Shown piece after piece: positions 63,498-64,000 of a DNA stretch of 64,000 bases. The stretch's first letter is position 1. The number at the start of each line of letters is the position of its first letter. The notes beneath the pieces are model-generated. The model saw only the letters and a list, made by a program, of their open reading frames with translations. It had not been told where the DNA came from and ran no database searches. Source of the DNA: Sporosarcina obsidiansis (GTDB lineage Bacteria > Bacillota > Bacilli > Bacillales_A > Planococcaceae); the NCBI RefSeq assembly GCF_009651005.1, contig NZ_WHVW01000002.1, forward strand, positions 1 through 64,000. Direction: 5' to 3'. The translations under genes and the position numbers were made by a program.

Positions 63498-64000
63498 TTA
63501 CAATACTTTTGCGTGACCGTTGTAAATGACACCGGTCGCTGCGTCCATTGTAATATCACTTCCATTTTTAATAATGGTAGTAATATTCTCAACACCTACA
63601 ATTACTGGAATTCCTAAGCTTAACCCCACAACTGCAGCATGGCTTGTTAATCCGCTAGTTTCCGTTATGATCCCAGCACATTTTTCAAGGGCCGCGTACA
63701 TGTCTCGGTCTGTCGATTTGGTAACGATGATATCACCATCAGCAACTTGAGCTAATGCTTCTCGTGCCGAATTAATAATTTTCACTTTTCCGAACGCCAC
63801 ATTTTTACCAATGCCTTGTCCACGAGCAATTAAATCACCAATTACATGCAGTTTCATAAGATTAGTCGTGCCCGCTTCACCAACTGGAACGCCTGCTGTA
63901 ATAATGACGACGTCACCATGTGTTACATATTGATGTTTGACGCTTTCTTCAACAGATTCCTGAAGGATTCCATCAATATCCAGTGCTTTTTTGCCGACAA
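63498..64000 (-). CDS. pyk: Pyruvate kinase, C-terminal part (runs off window)
   Basis: The last 167 codons of pyruvate kinase are visible. The frame enters from base 64000 and contains HGDVVIITAGVPVGEAGTTN, the end of the pyruvate kinase C-terminal domain. Next comes the extra PEP-utiliser-like domain of Bacillus enzymes: GKNVAFGKVKI, DGDIIVTKSTDRDM and ITETSGLTSHAAVVGLSLGIPV with the TSHAA histidine motif. The ATG at 63857 is internal. Context pyk-fxsA-ytvI-citZ supports the name. Confidence 0.95.
   Translation of the reverse strand, partial: VGKKALDIDGILQESVEESVKHQYVTHGDVVIITAGVPVGEAGTTNLMKLHVIGDLIARGQGIGKNVAFGKVKIINSAREALAQVADGDIIVTKSTDRDMYAALEKCAGIITETSGLTSHAAVVGLSLGIPVIVGVENITTIIKNGSDITMDAATGVIYNGHAKVL

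Noticed and set aside
1..64000. CRISPR arrays, tRNA or rRNA genes, prophage, toxin-antitoxin or defence modules
   Set aside because: None of their hallmarks (regular spacer repeats, tRNA TTCGA/CCA ends, integrase, paired small ORFs) was seen; the only periodic repeat is the 122-bp array, which has no spacers.

Overview
The window is chromosomal DNA from a low-to-moderate G+C Gram-positive bacterium of the order Bacillales. It most likely belongs to the Planococcaceae (Sporosarcina/Lysinibacillus-like). Evidence: the right-hand part keeps the Bacillus subtilis gene order pyk-fxsA-ytvI-citZ-icd-mdh-phoP-phoR-polA-mutM-coaE-gapB-nrdR-dnaB-dnaI-thrS-infC-rpmI-rplT-ysdA-ysdB; regulation is of Bacillus type (T-box, L20 leader, preQ1-I riboswitch, PerR box, cre); and a meso-diaminopimelate dehydrogenase is present, as in Lysinibacillus-type bacteria. 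No rRNA, tRNA, prophage, CRISPR array or defence locus was recognised. Most genes are on the minus strand.

Region 1-6.3 kb: the 5' end of an IS1182-like transposase next to a G+C-rich inverted-repeat element, then an AMP-forming acyl-CoA ligase, a small membrane protein, argF, an M42 aminopeptidase and ddh. Region 6.3-9.1 kb (plus strand): an MFS transporter, then a preQ1-I riboswitch controlling queF and a YhhQ-type queuosine-precursor transporter. Its leader has an exact 11-nt complement of the aptamer placed beside a stem that would hide the queF Shine-Dalgarno sequence. Region 9.1-18.4 kb: recQ, a hemerythrin protein, phospholipid genes (pssA divergent from psd-dedA), an EAL phosphodiesterase with a degenerate GGDEF domain, a chemoreceptor and a 584-bp structured non-coding stretch. 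Region 18.4-24.2 kb: the cydABDC operon for cytochrome bd and its assembly transporter.

Region 24.2-39.9 kb: an orphan lipoprotein, PerR-type katA, a DUF368 polyprenyl-phosphate transporter, a pdaC-like deacetylase, trhO, a YumC-type ferredoxin-NADP reductase, an M3 oligopeptidase, a diguanylate cyclase, fhs with an upstream quinone oxidoreductase, an XRE regulator and a dimeric dUTPase. Region 39.9-53.1 kb: translation and replication genes, with infC-rpmI-rplT (L20 leader, AUU start for infC), thrS (T-box), dnaI, dnaB, nrdR, gapB, coaE, mutM and polA.

Region 53.1-53.6 kb is a tandem array of a roughly 122-bp repeat; a diverged single copy lies at 6331-6416 in the opposite orientation. Region 53.6-64 kb: hflK-hflC, phoP-phoR, a MaoC-like protein, mdh, icd, citZ (promoter with a candidate cre at the start site), ytvI, fxsA and the 3' end of pyk.

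The window is mostly conserved housekeeping DNA. The least ordinary signals are in non-coding DNA: the two-layer preQ1 leader, the 17.8-18.4 kb structured region, the two repeat families, an orphan plus-strand terminator near 40.7 kb, and a recQ gene whose only well-placed start codon appears to be AUU.
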